A stretch of DNA of 64,000 nucleotides, from positions 83,332,194 through 83,396,193 of the forward strand of contig CM077002.1 in assembly GCA_039090855.1 (NCBI GenBank), read 5' to 3'. The notes under the pieces are model-generated. The model did not search any database, was not told the DNA's origin, and saw only the letters and a list, made by a program, of their open reading frames with translations. This stretch comes from Macrothele yani. Lineage: Eukaryota > Arthropoda > Arachnida > Araneae > Macrothelidae. Shown here piece by piece: positions 1 through 10,058 of this stretch; position 1 is the stretch's first letter; each line of letters opens with the position of its first letter. The position numbers and the translations under genes are program-made.

Positions 1-249
1 AAGTTGTACATTATTTGAAGAGGATCTTCTTATTGTAGAAAAATCTTATTCACTCTCCATCTTTATTATAGCGAATGGCATGCAATAAAAAAAAAAAATT
101 CTCAATAGGGTTTTTAGAGGCAGAGATAGGCTGCAAATGGAAGAACACAAACACCACCTAGTGGCAGAATTGTGAACCACAAACCTCCTCAAATACAAAC
201 CTAGTGTCCCATAACGTAAATGGTATCTGGTGTTAAAAGAATTTTTTTA

Positions 250-790
250 ACAAAAAAGGAAGGTAACTTTATCACGCTAGTTACGTTACAAGAAAATAAC
301 TTTTACAAGAAAGTTCATAAGTTGGGAGCTTTTGACCTTATCTTAAGGTCTTCATCACGCCAATGGAGGACCAACATTGTTTCCAGATTCTACATTTGAA
401 TTTTTCCTATTTTTGTTGCGAAATCTTGGAATTGATCTCCAGATCATCGGTATGTAGAGAGGAGATTTGGAATTGCAATTCATTGGGTTGAAAATAATTT
501 CCAGGCTTTCACGGTAATGGAGGGCAAAACAATTGTCAAAATAAGCAATTCGTTTTGCTTCGTTCCAGCGGGAAATTGCACATGTGTCTTCCATTGTCAA
601 AATAGACAAGGCTGTATTAGGGTTGGCTTTCAAAACATCTATTTTATGTTCTAAAATTATGTGGTTAATGCTCCTGTATGCGCTTCCAATGTATAAGTTA
701 TCACCTGTTGAAGAAGAGAAGGGAATGCAGTAAACTCCTGGGAGATCCAGATTTTCAACTTTGTCCCTATCCCTTTGCAGAAGTTTCAGG
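250..790 (-). pseudogene. Penelope-like element 3' end (GIY-YIG domain), inverted copy A
   Basis: Read on the minus strand, this encodes the C-terminal GIY-YIG endonuclease of a Penelope-like retroelement. A GVYCIP block is followed by YIGSAYRSINH and, after a gap, a FALHYRESLEIIF segment holding the probable catalytic Glu. The open part is 355-633; the GVY block lies upstream of it (about 640-760). No RT is attached, so it is a 5'-truncated relic. It is the mirror image of 880-1415, differing by scattered substitutions. Family assignment comes from the GIY-YIG signature and similarity to the fuller Penelope copies at 49-52 kb. Confidence 0.75.
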
Positions 791-879
791 ATGTTTGGGG
801 GATTTATTTCAAGATGTTTGGTGGGGATTTAAATCCCCCCAAATCACAAAGGGATAGGATTTAAATCCCCCCCCTCGTC

Positions 880-1415
880 TTGAAACTTTTACAAAGGGAC
901 AGGAACAAAGTTCAAAATCTGGACCTTCCAGGAGTTTACTGCATTCCTATATCTTCTTCAACAGGTGATAACTTATACATTGGAAGCACATACAGGAGCA
1001 TTAACCACAGAATTTTAGAACAATTTTTTTTTTTTTTTTTGAGCCAACCCTAATACAGCCTTGTCTATTTTGACAATGGAAAACACATCTGCAATTTCCC
1101 GCTGGAACGAAGCAAACCAAAGTGTTTCTTTTGACAATTGTTTTGCCCTCCATTACCGTGAAAGCCTGGAAATTATTTTCAACCCAATGACTTGCAATTC
1201 CATATCTCCTCTCTACATCCCGATGATCTGGAGATCAATTCTAAGATTTGGCAACAAAAATAGGAAAACTTCAAATGTAGAATCTGGAAACAATCTTGGT
1301 CCTCCATTGCCGTGATGAAGACCTAAGATAAGGTTGAAAACTCCCAACTTACGAACTTTCTTGTAAAAGTTATTTTCTTGTAATGTAACTAGCATGATCA
1401 AGTTACCGTTTTTTG
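880..1415 (+). pseudogene. Penelope-like element 3' end (GIY-YIG domain), inverted copy B
   Basis: This is the plus-strand partner of the 250-790 copy. About 905-1020 reads GVYCIP then YIGSTYRSINHR. After a T-rich insertion at 1023-1040, the frame 1061-1315 carries the Glu-containing FALHYRESLEII segment. The T-run breaks the reading frame, so the protein is dead. It ends just before the 5' part of another Penelope element in the same orientation, a tandem placement common for this group. Confidence 0.75.
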
Positions 1416-1439
1416 TTGTTATTGTTACGTGTTTTGCAC

Positions 1440-2155
1440 ATCATCGTCATGTTTCAAAGCTAAACCACTTCATGGCATTTTATTTTGGACTGGACGAAAG
1501 ATTGGATTTCTTTCCGGAAACTTCGGACCAAAGTTACCAATTCTCTTTGTAGTCTACGTTTTCTTGTTTCCTGCAAGTCTTCAGGCATTCTCCTTCAAGC
1601 TTTTCAGATCTGCAAACCCATTTTCAAAGGACGTTGCCATGCATTACTACAGCAGACCAGCCATAACCTCCTATCTGCCGCTATCCGTGACCTCCGTTCC
1701 TCCATAGCTAAAACCAAACTTTCTTGCTACATAAGCTACCAATCACTTGCTGCTACCACTCATCCTGCTTTGCTTGATATTTTTATGATTCGTATAAACC
1801 AAACCCTTTCAACAATAGAAGTTAATGAATATGCTCGCCTCTCAAAGAAATTTAATTTTCTTCTTTCCAAGCAAAAGTTCAAGCTACATCTACTTCGTCT
1901 TCAGCCTCTACTGCCAAGCCAAAGTATGTAAATCTTTCTTCTGTTACTATTCCTCCTAGTTTGGATAAATTCTTACCATTAGGCCCAAAATTTTCACCAA
2001 CTCTTCCTATCAATCTTCCACAAACTGTTTCTCTTATAGAATCAGCCATCCATAGAACTGAGACTGTTCACCAACCATCCTCCGTGTCAGTGCTGCTGTT
2101 ATCCTATCCAAGCAAAATTCTGTGCCAATCAAGTACTCTTCTTCTTGTGACCCTT
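1440..2155 (+). pseudogene. Penelope-like element, N-terminal coding part (broken)
   Basis: The frame 1485-1931 ends in a KKFNFLLSKQKFK segment, and another frame near 1930-2080 reads on with NLSS...FLPLGPKFSP. These resemble the region before the RT of Penelope proteins; the complete copy at 49.8-52.4 kb has an analogous NLSN...GTKFAYP block. Frameshifts separate the pieces. Coding stops where the TIR transposon begins (~2155) and resumes as RT at ~16490, so this is the 5' half of an interrupted element. Recognition of the N-terminal part is by motif only. Confidence 0.6.
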
Positions 2156-2193
2156 CCCATCTCAATTCAGACAGGGGTGTCAGTTGACCACCT

Positions 2194-2227
<34 letters not shown>

Positions 2228-2856
2228 ATTATGGTAGGTATTTCTAATAGAGGTATAATTTAAAGTACTGCAAAAGAATTTTTCATAAAAAAAAATTTTG
2301 GTCGAGCTACAGCATTTTGAAAATAGGCAAAAAATACACCCATGATGAAAATAATGTGAAACACCAAATTTTTAAATATGCACTGCTCCTGTACTATAAA
2401 AGGTAGAAGGTAGAGACTTGATTTTTTTTTTTTTTTTTTTTTTTTTTTGAAGAGTATTGAATTGGCCTTTCTTTATGTTAACAGAAATTGATCAAAGGAA
2501 TGTTGCTAGATGGCAAAAAAAGTCTATATTTATAACAAAAAAATTTAATTTTCCACAAATTAAGGATTTTTTTATTCTTAAGAAAAAGACTTATCAGGTG
2601 GGTAAGTGCACCCTGCAAGGGTTGTCTGAGCAGCAATTTTTTTTATCCTGTTATGCATGCAACTCATAAAATTAATTTTTAGAATATACAAAATTTCAAA
2701 AAATCAACATTTTTGAATTGCAATATCTCAAAAACCCCATTTTTTAAAATTCTGAAATTTTGTCCAAATAATGTCCTAATGGTAGGTAGTTAACTGGAGG
2801 AAATAGGTTACTGGATTTTTGCCTTGAAATTTTGCTACAAATTTTTGAAAATGCAC
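2155..2856 (+). repeat. Left terminal inverted repeat
   Basis: AT-rich, with two T-runs (about 2197-2226 and 2420-2448). Landmarks shared with the right arm in reverse complement are the TCAGTTGACCACCTCC box, a GTGAAACACCAAATTT stretch, a CTTATCAGGTGGGTAAGTG stretch and a GCCTTGAAATTTT stretch near its inner end. Similarity ends near 2856. Compared with the right arm, the left arm lacks about 12 bases near 2178. Confidence 0.7.
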
Positions 2857-3225
2857 TTCTCTCATGCTCAAACCTCATGATTGGGTTATTATTATTAACA
2901 AAAAAAAAAAAAACTTTGAAAGATGGTTTCTGGAAAGTTTACCTGAGTATATATTCCAAATTGCAGTGGCAATCTATATTTTAAAGTCATTTTTATGTTT
3001 TTTAATATTTGTCACCTATGTACATGTTTAATTTTTTTTTAAAATCCGTAGTCTATACACATACAATACATTATCTCAGTAGCAGTTAAGATTTAATTTC
3101 TATTTACATAAGAAAAAAAGGCCTCAAAAAAACAAAATTATGAGCTTACAATCATAACTACAAATTATTCAAACTGAGAAAAGCTGCTGGATTTTATTGA
3201 TTTCCTTCTCATCAAAGGTATGAAG
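2857..3225. other. Internal non-coding part of the TIR transposon
   Basis: AT-rich DNA between the left TIR and the end of the minus-strand gene relic. I see no gene in it. Confidence 0.4.
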
Positions 3226-4200
3226 TCATGCAGAACGTCCAACATTCACCTTTAGAAGTACATTTTTTAAGGGCACTGGACACTTGTTTGTTTCTTTGCC
3301 ACATTCTTCTGGCCACCAAAAACCTTTGGCTGGTCCACGAGGGTGCATGAAAGATACTGTTATGTCCTCGAATTCTTTAGATATGTTTGTAATCTGTCCC
3401 ATCCGTCCGCTAGTTATTGTCATAAATGCATCCTATAAATTCTCGTATTTGAAAATCATTCACAGAAAATGGAGGGTTTTTTTTGTTGTTGTTGGCTTGA
3501 AAATTGCACTGCTTTATGTGGGTGCTGGACTGTTCTGGCCATTGATGGTTTATTTCCTTGTACTAACCAGGAATGCTGTGACTATTCCAAAAACAGGTTT
3601 TACTGTATCCCACTCTTTTACTTTGCTGGTTCGATAGGATTGAACTTCATAAGTTGTGAGGAGTAGAAGTTTGGTCTTTGTGATCAAGGGGGAGACAGTT
3701 TCAACAAATGAAGGTGCATCTCTTATAGCTTGGGAAGCTTCTCTCTGTAAGTTGAATTTAGTAGCAAAATGTTTGCACAGGCCACCCAGACCATCACATG
3801 CACTCTTGCATTGGCCTGTGGCTTAGAAGACCCACTTCCTTGTTACATTTGGGTCCCCCTTCATAAGTTCATAAAACTGATATTTGCTTTTGAAGTGCCC
3901 GGCAGCTCCATCTGAGATGTAAACAATTGTTTAAAAATCTTCCAAAGGACAAGTCTTGGCAATTTCACTTTTTATGAGCAGAATGGCACACAGAGCATTG
4001 TGCTGTGTCATGGCTTATATCATTGCATGCTACCACAAAAGACAGTCTCATTTGCAAAGTATGCAATGTATGTAAAGAGTGAGATCTGGACATTGTTTGC
4101 CAGTAGTAACTTTGCACTTCATCAGGTAGAATTACATATCAGTTCTGAGCAAAGTCAAAGTGCAACACCAACACTGGACTATGTGCTGCAGACTGTTTAA
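3226..4200 (-). pseudogene. Decayed gene of the TIR transposon, putative transposase family
   Basis: Reading from about 4200 down to 3226, the longest clean frame (about 3915-3600) has ISDGAAGHFKSKYQF, an in-frame stop after KWVF, then CKSACDGLGGLCKHF and a long helical stretch. Further on (3423-3226) is FMHPRGPAKGFWWPEE. Upstream pieces near 4000-4150 read only with frameshifts. The DGAAGxFK and CDGLGG signatures resemble a repetitive family of uncharacterised animal proteins, as I recall it, likely transposon-borne. Asp in SDG and in CDG are candidate metal ligands (inference). At least one stop and several frameshifts make it non-functional. Confidence 0.5.
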
Positions 4201-4549
4201 CACCTCTTCTATCCCATTTCTCTGGATCTGCTCATTATAAATTACGGAAGAGTTTCTTCCCTCTCCATATCCCCCACCTTCAGTAGCTCTTAATTTTCAT
4301 TGACTCCCCTAATGACTCTCAAGCAGCCTTAATAGGTGTTTCACAGTACACCATAAAAATTGCACCGGGTTGTACCATTTTCAGTGCCACAGCTTTGGAA
4401 AATCAAACTCTGAAATCATATCAGCTGCAGTTTAGCCCAAAAAATACCACAAATTGCAGTTTACCCACGAGTCAAAAATTGCCTTTGAAGTTTCATAAAA
4501 TCATTCACCACCTGTTACTAATTTGTGCATAAGTTTCATCATAAGTCCT

Positions 4550-4770
4550 TTTTTTTTTTTATTGGAGGTTTAACGACCACCGTGAGCAACTCAATGGGCT
4601 ATAAGCAGTCGCCCATCCCTAATTTAGGGTCACTGGTTCCAGGGAAGGGAGAGAGCCAGTGCCGTAAGACAAACACAACATCCATGCCTCACCGGGATTC
4701 GAACCCGGACCCCTTACGGACGAATGATCAGAGGCCAGCGCCTTAGACCACTGCGCCACCGGGGCGGCCC
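4550..4770 (-). mobile_element. SINE-A copy 1 (class II tRNA-like head)
   Basis: In sense orientation it starts GCCGCCCCGGTGGCGCAGTGG (box A region) and has GGTTCGAATCCCGG (box B) about 55 bases later. The long spacer between them is typical of Ser/Leu-type tRNAs. A conserved ~130-base body follows (CTTACGGCACTGGCTCTC, GACTGCTTATAGCCC, GTCGTTAAACCTCCAAT), then an A-tail. A 27-bp direct repeat (AAATCATTCAYCACCTGTTACTAATTT) lies on both sides (4497-4523 and 4772-4798), though not flush on the tail side. Confidence 0.85.
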
Positions 4771-4952
4771 ATAAATCATTCATCACCTGTTACTAATTTT
4801 TTCTCGCCATTTTCGAATTTAGTAACATTTGGCGACTTGGTGAATGCTTAGTGCGAGCCCTGCTGGGAATTGTATTCTCCTGCTATTAAAAATTTACTGA
4901 ATAATGTTTACAGTTCTCATTTTTTCACTGAATTCAAATATTCGAAGAAAAA
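4771..4952. other. Internal TIR-transposon DNA
   Basis: No gene seen between the SINE and the inner part of the right TIR. Confidence 0.4.
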
Positions 4953-5108
4953 AAGTGTCATTTTCAAAAATATGTAAGAAAATTTCAAGGCAAAAATCCA
5001 GTAACCTGATTCCCCCAGTAAACTACCTACCATTAGGACATTATTTGGACAAAATTTCAGAATTTTTAAAAATGGGTTTTTTGAGATATTGCAATTCAAA
5101 AATGTTGA
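4953..5108 (-). repeat. Right TIR, inner part (before the Gypsy insertion)
   Basis: Reverse complement of about 2700-2856: the GCAATTCAAAAATGTTGA and CCAGTAACCTGATTCCC stretches match the left arm. The match is cut at 5108 by the Gypsy LTR and continues at 15965. Confidence 0.75.
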
Positions 5109-6393
5109 TGTAGGGGCGAGAAATTACGCCCCTATGTAAATTGTGTGATGGACATTAAATCCCATCGATCTTGCAAGATATGAACATTTCAGAACAACTA
5201 TTTACATGTGTATTATTTAGAAACGGATGTAAAACGAGAAAATGTGCCAGACCACGCGACATTCCGATGTGCCTATTTGTCATAACGATTGTATTCACGG
5301 AAGCACCGCTACTGTTCCTGGCCAGGGGGAAATGCAAGCTGAAGGGCACATGGGAGCTAGAGTTTAAGGAATGAGATAGTTAGAGGTCAATGAGAGAATA
5401 GCCCGAGGTCAGTGACGAAAGGCACAGGTCAGGGAGAAAAGGGTAGGGGCACCGAGAAGCGGGGGGGGCAGTCGCCTGCTCTTCGCGTGCTCCAATTAGG
5501 AAGAAGAGGGACGCCTCAAGCAAAGAAGACAGGAGCCAATCAGAGGCGAGGAGAAGTCATGGGGCTTCAGGATAGGAGTCAGGAACGAAGACAGTTGATG
5601 GAGAGCGAGAGCGGAGAATGGTCGACGGACAGCGTGAGCGGTGAACGGTTGAGGGGTGCTGGGAGCAGCATGGAGAGCGAAAGCTGGAAGCGGTTGGACA
5701 ATGCTGGGAAGCAGCACGGACAGTGAAAGCTGGGAACGGTTGGACAGGGCTGGGTGTCAGCGCTGGGAAAAAGAAAGCTGGTGTAGAACGTGTCAGCTAG
5801 AGCACGGGGAAAAAGATCGTAGTTGGAAGCAGACACATGTGTCTGTAACGACGTACGGAGAAAGCAAATTGAGAGGACACGTGTTCGGGACAGAACATGA
5901 GCCATAGCTTCCGGAACAAAGGAAGGGAGACGAACGGAAGGTTATGACAATTAAAACCTATCACGTCTGTGATAGAAAAAGAACAGGCAAAGAGTACTAG
6001 CAGGAAAGAGTATTCTGTAAGGAATAGAAGCTCTGATCATTTTTTCGTGGAACTGCAGTTGCAGGAACTCAGGTCAAGGAACAATAGCTGCCGGAACAAT
6101 TACTTTTGATTAAATGTTTTGATAAGTTTTCAACAAGCCTGAGAGTTGAATTCATGCTTGGAATTGTCTTGCCATTATTTTTACTTCCCCTCTCCTGAAT
6201 AGCAGATTTATAGTAAAGCTGGGAGAGCAAGAACGCCGGGCTGTCTTCAACTATTCGTTGATAGACAGTCTCCAGACAAAAATAACCATATAAATAGTTT
6301 TCCTTCCTGCTGTGGGGAATTTTCATCAGCACTGGAAGCCAGTGTTGTTTGGCCGATGAGCATTAATTTACATAATGAGCTTCCACCCCTACA
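5109..6393 (+). repeat. Gypsy 5' LTR
   Basis: Starts TGTAGGGGCGAG and ends CCACCCCTACA. It is 1285 bases, against 1232 in the 3' LTR. The difference is mainly an extra copy of a short GGACAGCGAAAGCTGGGA-like unit near 5660-5740. Many substitutions separate the two LTRs, so the insertion is not recent. Sequence after the 3' LTR (GATTTTTTG) continues the TIR broken at 5108, leaving at most a 2-3 base target duplication (GA or GAT). Coding-looking frames on both strands here are incidental. Confidence 0.85.
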
Positions 6394-7252
6394 GCAGAGG
6401 TAAGGAAATGGCGCAGTCAACAGGATTGTTAGGAAAGTTCAGTGGAAGTAATTAGGGCAATTTCATTCAGCGAAATACAGACTGTGTTCGAGGACTCAGA
6501 CAAAGAGGACGCCCAAGTGTAACAGTAGCACGTGGCAGGAAAGTGGTGAAACAAGGTGAACTTCTAAGTGTGACCGTAGCACGTGGCAGAAAAGCGGGGA
6601 GGCAAACAAAGGACTGTGCTGCAATGGAACTGGTGGACCTGAGAAGTTGACGAATAACGCTAGTAGCCAGAGTAAGAATCGGAAGTTCCAGGAAAAATCC
6701 CGTAACCAGGGACGGACAAATTACGTATCGCGTGGCCAGCGAGACCAGGCGACATTCCTGTTTAGGATGCTCCTTCGCAGGCCGCGGTCGAAGCCGCTAC
6801 AGAGAGGCGGGGGGGTCTGGTAAGTACCACTTTGTTGCCGAAATTCATATTCCTGGGTCGATACCGAGTATAAGCTTTGTTGCCGAAATTCATATTCCTG
6901 GGTCGATACCGAGTATAAGGTTAGGAAAGAAAGAAAAATTTTTAGTAGGAAGTTAGGGGCCACAAGGCCGAGAAAAAAAAAATTATTTTGTTAGTTTTGT
7001 AGAAAAATAGGTTAAAGTAATTTCTAGAAAATCAGTGCCAGAATTAATGCTAAAGTGAGTAGGAATTGTTAAGTGTTTTGTTATATAAAGAAAGGAAATA
7101 AGTGATATTACTAGGAATTTATTGTATTACAAAAAAAAAAATGTTAGGTGATAGTACTTCAAGGCTGAGAGCAAAGGCTATCGTCGGGAAATTGTAACGT
7201 GTCATTATATTAGTGCATGTGTATTGTATATATATATATATAGTGTATAACA
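6394..7252 (+). other. Gypsy leader region with a 45-bp tandem duplication
   Basis: Untranslated leader between LTR and gag. It contains two exact 45-base copies (6830-6874 and 6875-6919) starting CTTTGTTGCCGAAATTC, and two imperfect copies of a GTAGCACGTGGCAG unit (about 6526 and 6577). No gene seen. Confidence 0.7.
6409..6418 (+). promoter_or_regulatory. Primer-binding site, tRNA-Ser type
   Basis: TGGCGCAGTC, 15 bases after the LTR end, is complementary to the 3' end (GACTGCGCCA) of insect-type tRNA-Ser, a primer known from several Gypsy elements. The following bases (AACAGG) match less well. Confidence 0.65.
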
Positions 7253-7696
7253 ATGGATGAGCAGCTTTTGGATGGGAAAAAGAGTGAGGAATCAGAGGAC
7301 ACGTGGTCCAAAGAGAAGGAAGAGGATAATAATGAAAGGGAAAATGACTTAAATTCAAGTAATGAAGTGTCTATTAACGTAAGAAAAACGCAAGAGAATA
7401 CAGTTGATATAGAATGGCAATATAAACTAGGAATGTTACAATTAGAGGAAAGAAAATTAGCAGCAGAGCGAGAACAAAGGAATTTAGAGGCACAAAGGGA
7501 ACTAGAAAAAATGAAATTGGAGATTCAGCTCTTAGATAAAAGAGAAGAAAGAGAATTCCAACTTAAGAAACTACAGTTAACTCAGGAAAAGGAAGAGGCG
7601 TTGGCACAAGGAAAAAATAAAATGAAGTTAGCTGATTACATAAGGATACTAGAAAAACCTTACCCAAAAATCCTAGTAAACCAGAAGAGGTTTTAG
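7253..7696 (+). CDS. gag: Gypsy gag, N-terminal coiled coil (frameshifted from the rest)
   Basis: 147 codons beginning MDEQLLDGKKSEE. Residues ~60-125 are a highly charged heptad-like coiled coil (LEERKLAAEREQRNLEAQ and following). The frame ends about 50 bases before the next gag frame starts at 7747. The other frame already reads the expected continuation before that start, so a one-base indel near 7660-7690 has split gag. The coiled coil presumably drives Gag assembly (inference from the family). Confidence 0.75.
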   Translation: MDEQLLDGKKSEESEDTWSKEKEEDNNERENDLNSSNEVSINVRKTQENTVDIEWQYKLGMLQLEERKLAAEREQRNLEAQRELEKMKLEIQLLDKREEREFQLKKLQLTQEKEEALAQGKNKMKLADYIRILEKPYPKILVNQKRF

Positions 7697-7746
7697 ACTT
7701 TGATTCCTTAGAAAGAGCTTTCATTTTACATACAGTCCCAGAATCT

Positions 7747-9282
7747 ATGCAAGGAAGATTAGTCATAGCACTATTTAACTCAGATTGTGTTAATCATTTA
7801 TTCTGGAGACTTACGATCGAGCAATATGATTACTATGAAACCGTCAAAGAGGCCATTTTGGGGGAATGTCATTTAACCCCAGACATTTATCTACGACAGT
7901 TCGAAGCTCTCCGTAGGAATAAGGAAGAGAGTTACCAGCAATTGGTGGGACGCATGGGAAGAACGCTTAAATATTATGTAGCGAACAGTGGGATAAGTAC
8001 TTTTGATGAACTAATGAATCTTTTAGTTTGTGATAAGTTCAAAGGATTGTTATTACCCAGTTTAAAAACTTACCTACTACAGAGAGGATCCTTGGGAAAG
8101 CTAGTTCTAGCGAAGGATTTGGGGGAACTGTGTGATCAGTACGAATGTCATGTGGAAGCGTTAGAGTGGGGAGAAGGAAAAGCGAAGGGAAATTTTCAGG
8201 TAGGCTCTAACAGTAAAAGGCATCATATTAGCTTGGAAGGAATGGGAACTACGAAGAAAGAATTTAGTGGAGTTCCATTCCAAAAAGGGAAATTTCCAAT
8301 GGCAGGTCAGGAATTCCAAAGTAGAGTGGGAAACAGTAGACCACCAGGGAATCAGGGAAATTCCTATTTTGATGCAGGAATGAAATGTTTTAGATGTGGA
8401 CAGATGGGTCACCAAAAATTTGATTGTAAGCAGAAGATACCCCAGGGACAGGACAGTAAATACACTCCGTATAATTGGAGAAGTGAGGCAGCTAAGAAAG
8501 TAAGCCGGGTAGCGGCAAAAGAGAAGGAAAACATTGTAAAGAAACAAGGGGAACCAAAGCAAGACCTTGTCCAGGATGTGAGAAAGGTTAGTGCAAAAAT
8601 GGGGAGAGTATTGGGTACTGCAGGTAGTAGCATGGAAGTAATTGAAATACCCGTAGGGAAGCAATTAGTGGTAGCCACAGAGCAAGGGCACCAGGCAAAA
8701 ATTTTGGTAGACAGCATAGCGGTGTTTAATTGCGTTAGACAAGGCCTATTAGGGGAAGAACAGAAGGAAGAAGTAGGGGAAGTGACTTTGTCCGGGTTCG
8801 ATGGACGTACCGCGGTTTTTCCAATTAAGAGGTTACAGGTTAGGATTGTGGAGACGAGATTGGAGAAGGCCGGGGACGCATCTTTAGCGGCGAGTGAGAT
8901 TATTTGCGCTATTGTGCCGAATCTCACCAACGAGGTCATAGTTATCCCGGAGGATTATTCCAAGACGACCACGTTGAGATATTCTAATCCAGAGTGGGCC
9001 ACCGATAATGGGAAGGCGTTATGCAAGGAGGACTCGGTCCAGGAGGAGAAACCAACGAGACCCCAGGTGTTAGGGACTCAAGGAGCTAGTGCCAGTATAG
9101 GGGCTAACAGAATTAAAGGGAAAGCTAGTGGAAAGATGTCGGAGACAGGAGCAACACCGGGAGAAGTAGGCAGAGCTTTAGGAGCGGAAGGGTCAAGCAG
9201 CCAGTCAGGGCCAGGTGCGCTTGATGAGGAGATCAGCGAGCAGGTGATGGCGTTTGGACGTAATCCATGCCGCGAGGATTAA
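7747..9282 (+). CDS. gag: Gypsy gag (capsid, zinc knuckle) and protease-like region
   Basis: 511 codons. Residues ~1-140 resemble SCAN/Gypsy capsid (ETVKEAILGECHLTPDIYL). A CCHC knuckle, CFRCGQMGHQKFDC, is near residue 213. Around residue 320 a protease-like stretch has ILVDSIAVFN where an active aspartic protease would have DTGA or DSGA, so the flap chemistry is probably lost; an IPVG...VVATEQG segment precedes it. The C-terminal ~120 residues are low-complexity linker. The knuckle is intact and the frame long, but protease degeneration and the upstream frameshift make activity unlikely. Frames on the opposite strand are shadows. Confidence 0.8.
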   Translation: MQGRLVIALFNSDCVNHLFWRLTIEQYDYYETVKEAILGECHLTPDIYLRQFEALRRNKEESYQQLVGRMGRTLKYYVANSGISTFDELMNLLVCDKFKGLLLPSLKTYLLQRGSLGKLVLAKDLGELCDQYECHVEALEWGEGKAKGNFQVGSNSKRHHISLEGMGTTKKEFSGVPFQKGKFPMAGQEFQSRVGNSRPPGNQGNSYFDAGMKCFRCGQMGHQKFDCKQKIPQGQDSKYTPYNWRSEAAKKVSRVAAKEKENIVKKQGEPKQDLVQDVRKVSAKMGRVLGTAGSSMEVIEIPVGKQLVVATEQGHQAKILVDSIAVFNCVRQGLLGEEQKEEVGEVTLSGFDGRTAVFPIKRLQVRIVETRLEKAGDASLAASEIICAIVPNLTNEVIVIPEDYSKTTTLRYSNPEWATDNGKALCKEDSVQEEKPTRPQVLGTQGASASIGANRIKGKASGKMSETGATPGEVGRALGAEGSSSQSGPGALDEEISEQVMAFGRNPCRED

Positions 9283-9283
9283 G

Positions 9284-9840
9284 AGAGTAGCCGGGAGGGC
9301 AAGGCGTCAGACCACAGCAAGTTCAGAGTACAGCAGGAGGAGGACATAACCCTAACAGAGACACGCGAGTGGGCGAAGGAAGGAAAAGGAGGGTATGTGT
9401 ATGTGGAAAGATTACTATATCATGAGGAAAAAGTGTTAGGGCAAAACACCAATCAGTTAGTAGTTCCCGAGAGTAGGAGGGAACTGATATTAAAGCTAGC
9501 CCATGATTCTGTGTTCGGAGCACACTTAGGACATAAGAAGGTGTTAGAAAGAATAAGATACTCCTTCTATTGGCCATCCATTAAAAGAGACATACGTACA
9601 TACTGTGATGCATGTGAGGCGTGTCAGTTACGACGTCCCATCACAAGAGGTGATCGGGTACCGATAACTGTAGTTAGGAGGCCCGCATTACCTTTTCAGG
9701 TAGAAAATGTCAATCTTAGTGGGCCGATAGACCCACCATCAAGTAAGGGGTATCGGTGGAAAGTAGTTACGATGGACCAGCATACTAGGGGGCCGGAGGT
9801 CGTATTTTCAGAAGAGTGGGGGAACCCATGCAGCAGCTAA
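9284..9840 (+). pseudogene. pol: Gypsy integrase fragment (H2C2 finger and start of core)
   Basis: From about 9397 the frame has a complete H2C2 zinc-binding module: HDSVFGAHLGH, then YCDACEACQ. The start of the catalytic core follows, where VENVNLSGPIDPPSSKG stands for the usual V(D/N)LxGP motif with the first catalytic Asp replaced by Asn. After VTMDQHTR the sequence jumps straight into RT (EVVFSEEW, normally just after the YxDD box). The join removes the rest of the core and the RT fingers/palm. Position upstream of RT is the key oddity. Confidence 0.8.
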
Positions 9841-10049
9841 AGCTGGTCATAAAAAGTTTAGAGGATGCAGGGTTCGCAGGAAATTTGGAAAAATGTTGCT
9901 TCGCCAAAGAGGAAGTTGATTATTTGGGACATGTGGTCGGCTCGGGAAGTCAGCAGCCGGACCCAGGAAAATTACAGGCGGTCAGAGACCTGGATCCTAC
10001 AAAAACCAAGAGGGAGGTACATAAGTTTCTAGGGTTATGCAACCACTAA
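9816..10049 (+). pseudogene. pol: Gypsy reverse transcriptase C-terminus (thumb)
   Basis: Contains SLEDAGFAGNLEKCCFAK, the YLGHVVGSG motif typical of Gypsy RT, and KREVHKFLGLC. A one-base shift relative to the integrase frame and an in-frame stop at 10047-10049 (after LGLCNH) break it. Palm motifs, including YxDD, are missing. Confidence 0.85.
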
Positions 10050-10058
10050 AAGGAGGGC

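Larger units (their letters stand above)
250..1415. repeat. ~1.17-kb inverted repeat centred near 830
   Basis: The two Penelope 3' ends face each other. The dyad axis is at a perfect palindrome, ggggatttaaatcccc (823-838). Outer ends match too: the sequence near 270-345 reappears reversed near 1325-1400. The arms differ by point changes and a poly-T insertion, so this is not an exact assembly mirror. Confidence 0.8.

Noticed and set aside
5412..5905. Overlapping plus and minus frames of 70-108 codons
   Set aside because: They lie inside the LTR, and similar frames recur in the other LTR at 15.1-15.5 kb; they reflect LTR repeats, not genes.
8161..8939. Long minus-strand frames across gag (167 and 176 codons)
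   Set aside because: Opposite-strand shadows of the Gypsy gag/protease frame, with no motifs of their own.
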